Origin: Novilysobacter antarcticus
Lineage (GTDB): Bacteria > Pseudomonadota > Gammaproteobacteria > Xanthomonadales > Xanthomonadaceae
NCBI RefSeq assembly: GCF_019802285.1
Contig: NZ_JAIEUJ010000002.1
Span: forward strand, 682,001 to 746,000
Length of the DNA: 64,000 bases
Reading direction: 5' to 3'
The translations under genes and the position numbers were made by a program. The notes under the pieces were generated by a model. The model saw only the letters and a program-made list of their open reading frames with translations, did not search any database and was not told where the DNA came from. How positions within the stretch are numbered: the stretch's first letter is position 1; every line of letters begins with the position of its first letter. This document shows, piece by piece, positions 59,802 to 64,000 of this stretch.

Positions 59802-62594
59802 TCAACCGGTATTCTGGATGCCGGCGGCAATGCCGTTGACGGTTGCCATCAGCACCTGCAGCAGCTCCTCGTCCTTGCGGTCGCCGGCGCGCCAGCGCTT
59901 CAGCAGGTCCACCTGCAACAGGCTGATGGGATCCACGTACGGGTTGCGCAGGCGGATTGACTGCTGCAGGCGCTGGTCGCCGTTGAGCAGCTCGTCCTCG
60001 CCCTTGATCGCCAGCACCGCGTCACGGGTACGGCCGAACTCGGCTGCAATGCCCGGATACATCTGGGCGTGCAGATCCGGCTTGCCCGACACCGATGGCG
60101 TGTCGCCGGCGAGCTGCGAATAGCACTCGAAGATGCCCAGGTCCGACTTCGCCAGCACCATCTCCACATCATCGATCAGGGTTGCAAAGAACGGCCAGTC
60201 GCGCGCCAGCTCGGCGTAGGCGTCGGCGCCATGACGCTCCAGTCCGCGCTCCAGCGCGGTGCCCACGCCATACCAGGTGGTCAGGCCGGAGCGGTTCTGC
60301 GACCAGGAAAATACCCACGGGATCGCCCGCAGCGACTCCGCTCCGCCACTGCCGACACGCTTGGCCGGGCGTGAACCGATCCGCAGGCGCTCGATCACGT
60401 CGATCGGCGTGGCGGCGCGGAAGTAGGCGGAAAAATCCGGATGTTCGTGGATCAACGCCCGGTAGTGGTCGCTGGAGTCGCGGGCCAGTTCGGCCGCCAT
60501 CGCCCGCCAGCGCGGTGCCCGGGCTTCCAGCGGTCGCGGCCGGAGGGTCGCCCGCATGACCGCGCCGGTCGCCTGCTCCAGATTGCGCAGGGCGATCGCG
60601 CGGGTGCCGTACTTGCGATGGATCACCTCGCCCTGCTCGGTCAGCCGCAGTACGCCGTCGACCGAGCCGCGCGGGGCGGCGATCACGGCGCGCTCGGTCT
60701 TGCTGCCGCCGCGGCTGGCCGATCCGCCGCGGCCGTGGAAGAACACGATGCGGACGCCACTCTCCCGTGCCAACGTGGTCAAGGCCACCTGGGTCTGCTG
60801 CAGCGCCCATCGCGAGGCGATGATGCCGCCGTCCTTGGCGCTGTCCGAATAGCCCAGCATGACCAGCTGGCGGTTGCCGCGTGCCGCCAGATGTGCCCGA
60901 TACACAGGGTCGCCGAACAGCGCGCGCATGGTGGCATCCGCCGCTTCAAGATCGGCCACGGTCTCGAACAGCGGCGCCACGTCCAGCGGCACCACCTGCT
61001 CCGCGTCTGCCCCATCGCCTGCGGGCTCGATGCAACCGGCAACCCGGGCCAGCGCCAACACAGCCAGCGCATCAGCGGCACTGCGGCTCATGCTGATGAT
61101 GTACGGGCCGAACACACGCTCGCCATAGCGCGGCCGCAGCCGGGCCACGGCGCGGAAGACATCCAGCGTGCGCACCGCGTCGCTCGCGTCGGCATCGGCG
61201 GGAGCCAGATCGCCGGCCATCATCCGGTGCAGGCGGTCGGCCCGCTCCTCGGCGCTGCGCCCGGCCCATTGCGGATCCTGCAGGAGTGCCGCCAGGGCGG
61301 CGTCGTGCACCGAAGAGTCCTGGCGCAGGTCCAGGCTGGCGAGGTGGAAACCGAAGCAGCGCGCGCGCCGCAGCAGCCGGCGCAGCACGAAGTCTCCGGC
61401 GTGCTCGCCGCGGTTCGCCATCAGGCTGGCGTGGATGCATTCAATGTCGGCCACGAAGCTGGCGGCGTCGGGATAGCCGACGCTCTCGTCGCCGCTGGTG
61501 GCGCGCAGCCGGGCCGCCATCAGCATCAGCAAGTTCCGGTACGGCATGTCGGCATGACGCGGGTGCAGCCCGGCGGCGGCCTCGGGTAGCAGCTCGCGGT
61601 AGGCCGCGACCTTCTCGATGACCGCATCGCTGACCGACACCCGGCTGAGCGACTGGCTCAGCAGGTCGGCCAGGCGGCCGATGTCGCGGCGGTAGGCGGC
61701 CAGCACCAGCTCACGCTGCCGGGCCAGGGTGTCGGCAATCGTGTCCGCACCCACGTTCGGGTTGCCGTCCATGTCGCCACCCACCCAACTGCCAAAGCCG
61801 AGCACGTCGGGCAGCGACACCGCATCGCCATAGTTCTCGCGCAGCGCGCTCTCGAAGTTCTCGAAGAACACCGGCAGCACCCGGTACAACACCTCGGAAA
61901 GATAGAACCCGACGTGCTCGAATTCGTCGGCCACGCTGGGCTTGGCAGCTGGCGCCTCGACGGTCTGCCAGCTGGCGGTCAGTGCCATCCGGATGCGGCC
62001 GTGGTCGGCCTTGCGCTCGGCGGGCGTGCGGTTACGGTCAATGTCGTTGACCAGGCTGCGCACGATCTGCCGCTCCTTGTGCAGCAGCACGCGGCGTACG
62101 GCCTCGGTCGGATGCGCGGTGAACACCGGCTCGATGCGCATCCGCGGCAGCAGTGCGGCCAGCTCGGAGGCCTCCACGCCCTGCCCGGCCAGCGAGCCGA
62201 TCACGTCCAGCAAGCCCCCTGGCTGGGCACCCTCCTCGGCACGTTCATGATCGCGTCGACGGCGGATGCGGTGCACGCGCTCGGCGAGGTTCACCGCCTG
62301 GAAATAGGTGGAGAAGGCGCGGCCCAGGTCGCTGGCCTTGTGCAACTCGTGGCCGGCCAGCGCATCGGCCAGCTCGGTCACCGGCTGGTCGTTCTCGCGC
62401 CGGCTGATCGCGGCCCGGCGGAGTGCCTCGACTTCCGCCAGGAAGTCCGGGCTGCGCTGCTCGGCGAGGATATTGCCGACCATCCCGCCCAGCAGGTTCA
62501 CGTCTTCGCGGAGGAACGTATCGACCGCGGCGAACTTCACCGTGCGCAGCGAATCGTCGTTGGTATCGGTAGCAGTGTCGTTTTTTGTGCTCAT
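59802..62594 (-). CDS. ppc: Phosphoenolpyruvate carboxylase
   Basis: 930 residues from MSTKNDTATD at 62594. The catalytic His is in VFTAHPTEAVRR (about 150), with GYSDSAKDGG and the loop FFHGRGGSASRGG (about 590-602) for PEP and bicarbonate, and the family C-terminus ending in GIAAGIQNTG. It makes oxaloacetate from PEP, refilling the TCA cycle. The longer frame to 62657 has no family match. TACCGT lies six bases before the ATG, hinting at a leaderless message. It follows gshA by 69 bases. Confidence 0.96.
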   Translation of the reverse strand: MSTKNDTATDTNDDSLRTVKFAAVDTFLREDVNLLGGMVGNILAEQRSPDFLAEVEALRRAAISRRENDQPVTELADALAGHELHKASDLGRAFSTYFQAVNLAERVHRIRRRRDHERAEEGAQPGGLLDVIGSLAGQGVEASELAALLPRMRIEPVFTAHPTEAVRRVLLHKERQIVRSLVNDIDRNRTPAERKADHGRIRMALTASWQTVEAPAAKPSVADEFEHVGFYLSEVLYRVLPVFFENFESALRENYGDAVSLPDVLGFGSWVGGDMDGNPNVGADTIADTLARQRELVLAAYRRDIGRLADLLSQSLSRVSVSDAVIEKVAAYRELLPEAAAGLHPRHADMPYRNLLMLMAARLRATSGDESVGYPDAASFVADIECIHASLMANRGEHAGDFVLRRLLRRARCFGFHLASLDLRQDSSVHDAALAALLQDPQWAGRSAEERADRLHRMMAGDLAPADADASDAVRTLDVFRAVARLRPRYGERVFGPYIISMSRSAADALAVLALARVAGCIEPAGDGADAEQVVPLDVAPLFETVADLEAADATMRALFGDPVYRAHLAARGNRQLVMLGYSDSAKDGGIIASRWALQQTQVALTTLARESGVRIVFFHGRGGSASRGGSKTERAVIAAPRGSVDGVLRLTEQGEVIHRKYGTRAIALRNLEQATGAVMRATLRPRPLEARAPRWRAMAAELARDSSDHYRALIHEHPDFSAYFRAATPIDVIERLRIGSRPAKRVGSGGAESLRAIPWVFSWSQNRSGLTTWYGVGTALERGLERHGADAYAELARDWPFFATLIDDVEMVLAKSDLGIFECYSQLAGDTPSVSGKPDLHAQMYPGIAAEFGRTRDAVLAIKGEDELLNGDQRLQQSIRLRNPYVDPISLLQVDLLKRWRAGDRKDEELLQVLMATVNGIAAGIQNTG

Positions 62595-62663
62595 CCAGCA
62601 ACGGTAACGCAGCTGGTGTTGCGGTGCATCATTTCGCGCCGCCGGGCCGCGATCCATCTTGGC

Positions 62664-64000
62664 TCAGTAGGCGAACTCACGGAACACCGGGTCGATGTTG
62701 CCGCCCCACACGCCGTGGTACAGCGCCAGCTTGCGCTCGGCAGGCGTCTCGCCGGCATCGACCAGCTCCATCAGCGGAGACAGGAAGATCGACTCATCGC
62801 TGCCGACATCGTTCAGACGCGCACGGCGGGCCAGTCCGTGCGCGGAGATCTGCAGCGCCTCGCGGGCCACGTCCAGCACCGTCCCCTTCCGGAACGGCAG
62901 CTTGAAGGCCTGCCGGGGCACGCCGTTGCGCAGCGCGTGCAGCTCCTCAAGACTGAAGTCCTTGACCAGGTCCCACGCGGCATCGAGCGCGCTGTCGTCG
63001 TACAGCAGGCCGGTCCAGAACGCCGGCAAGGCGCAGATCCGGTTCCACGGGCCGGTGTCGGCGCCACGCATCTCGAGGTACTTCTTCAGCCGTACTTCGG
63101 GAAACGCGGTGGTGGTGTGGTCGGCCCAGTCCTGCAGGGTCGGCAGGTGACCGGGGTTCGCCGGCAGCTTGCCGGCCATGTAGTCACGGAACGACTGGCC
63201 CGCCGCGTCGATGTAGTTGTCGCCGCGCTGGATGAAGTACATCGGCACGTCGAGCAGGTAATCGACATAGCGCTCGTAACCAAACCCATCCTCGAAGACG
63301 AAATCCAGCAGGCCACTGCGATCGTTGTCGGTGTCGGTCCAGATGTGCGAGCGGTAGGACAGGAAACCGTTGGGTTTGCCCTCGGTGAAGGGCGAGTCGG
63401 CGAACATCGCGGTGGCAATGGACTGCAACGCCAGCGAGACACGGAACTTCTTCACCATGTCGGCCTCGGAGCCGACATCCAGGTTGACCTGCACGGTGCA
63501 GGTGCGGGTCATCATGTCCAGACCAAGGCTGCCGACCTTGGGCATGTACTCGCGCATGATCTTGTAGCGGCCCTTGGGCATCCACGGCATCTCGTCGCGG
63601 CGCCACTTGGGCTGGAAGCCCATGCCCAGGAAGCCCACGCCCATCGGCTCTGCAACCGCGCGCACCTCACGCAGATGGGAGGACGCCTCGCGGCAGGTCT
63701 CGTGCAGGTTTTCAAGCGGTGCGCCGGACAGTTCGAGCTGCCCGGCAGGCTCCAGCGACACCGATGCGGCATCGCGGGTCAGCGCGATCACCCGCCCGTG
63801 CTCCTCCACCGGCGCCCAGCCAAACTGGACCAGGCCCTTGAGCAGCGCCTCGATGCCACGCTCACCATCAAACGTCGGCGGGCGGAGGTCATCGAAATAA
63901 AAACCGAACTTCTCGTGCTCGGTGCCTATCCGCCAGTCGTCGCGCTCACGCGTGCCCGAGCTGAGGTAATCCACCAGCTGGCTGCGAGACTCGATCAGGA
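62664..64000 (-). CDS. gshA: Glutamate-cysteine ligase, partial at window end
   Basis: 445 residues are visible and the frame is still open at base 64000 ([15 protein letters not shown] precedes the first GTG), so the N-terminus is outside. The sequence fits the GCS2-type, plant-like ligase common in xanthomonads and alphaproteobacteria: [31 protein letters not shown] and [16 protein letters not shown]. It catalyses the first step of glutathione synthesis in the cytosol. The stop is 69 bases before ppc. The Cys pair that redox-regulates plant enzymes was not checked. Confidence 0.93.
   Translation of the reverse strand, partial: LIESRSQLVDYLSSGTRERDDWRIGTEHEKFGFYFDDLRPPTFDGERGIEALLKGLVQFGWAPVEEHGRVIALTRDAASVSLEPAGQLELSGAPLENLHETCREASSHLREVRAVAEPMGVGFLGMGFQPKWRRDEMPWMPKGRYKIMREYMPKVGSLGLDMMTRTCTVQVNLDVGSEADMVKKFRVSLALQSIATAMFADSPFTEGKPNGFLSYRSHIWTDTDNDRSGLLDFVFEDGFGYERYVDYLLDVPMYFIQRGDNYIDAAGQSFRDYMAGKLPANPGHLPTLQDWADHTTTAFPEVRLKKYLEMRGADTGPWNRICALPAFWTGLLYDDSALDAAWDLVKDFSLEELHALRNGVPRQAFKLPFRKGTVLDVAREALQISAHGLARRARLNDVGSDESIFLSPLMELVDAGETPAERKLALYHGVWGGNIDPVFREFAY

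Noticed and set aside
57593-59830. 745-codon minus-strand frame opposite maeB
   Set aside because: Shadow of maeB; the His/Val/Arg-rich translation has no family features.

Overview
The window is a chromosomal segment from a high-GC gammaproteobacterium, most likely of the Xanthomonadaceae/Lysobacteraceae (Lysobacter, Luteimonas or Stenotrophomonas type). The indications are gene content and order: a cco-type oxidase assembly cluster next to an Fnr/Anr gene, an E3 subunit carrying its own lipoyl domain, YajQ, a DUF1415 protein, and a large TonB-dependent receptor in a catabolic cluster. No species is claimed. I see no rRNA, tRNA, CRISPR array, phage or intact insertion sequence.

Layout. 1-2.8 kb: the 3' end of the copper ATPase gene ccoI, then ccoS, a SafE-like membrane protein and an Fnr/Anr regulator. 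2.9-8.1 kb: queD, a phasin gene behind two dyads, a free-methionine-sulfoxide reductase coupled to a TfoX-C protein, a cobalamin riboswitch with btuB, and terC behind a manganese-type (yybP-ykoY) riboswitch. 8.2-21.4 kb: glmS and glmU, a GT-C-like/GtrA pair on the opposite strand, and the complete atpIBEFHAGDC operon with a clear sigma-70 promoter. 21.5-25.7 kb: lpdA, a small exported protein and aceF; aceE lies apart at 36.4-39.1 kb. 26-36 kb: a mixed envelope and stress region (OmpW, EamA transporter, alcohol dehydrogenase, YajQ, hemerythrin, DUF421, a glycine-zipper protein, TraB/GumN, a serine hydrolase, a FrnE-like protein). 39-45 kb: a catalytically degenerate RAYT-like gene overlapping a methyltransferase gene, a GDSL hydrolase, an alaA-like aminotransferase, rsgA and a QEGLA-motif protein.

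45-57.4 kb is the most distinctive part. It encodes a LysR regulator, a D-amino-acid dehydrogenase, a gamma-glutamyltransferase, a large TonB receptor, a second gamma-glutamyltransferase, a glutamate/Na+ symporter and a lipoprotein of the D-aminoacylase family. Together they read as a pathway that takes up gamma-glutamyl and D-amino-acid-containing peptides, splits them in the periplasm and feeds glutamate and oxo-acids to the cell. Two matching LysR-type boxes (ATA-N9-TAT, 11 of 15 bases identical when aligned) lie in the two divergent promoter regions of this cluster, which suggests one regulon. The substrate, perhaps peptidoglycan stem peptides or poly-gamma-glutamate, is inference.

57.4-64 kb: anaplerotic metabolism (maeB, ppc) and glutathione synthesis (gshA, cut by the window end). 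Several genes have a TAnnnT hexamer only 6-7 bases before the start codon, as expected for leaderless transcripts. Most start sites were moved inward from the longest reading frame using ribosome-binding sites, homology of the first residues, or promoter position.
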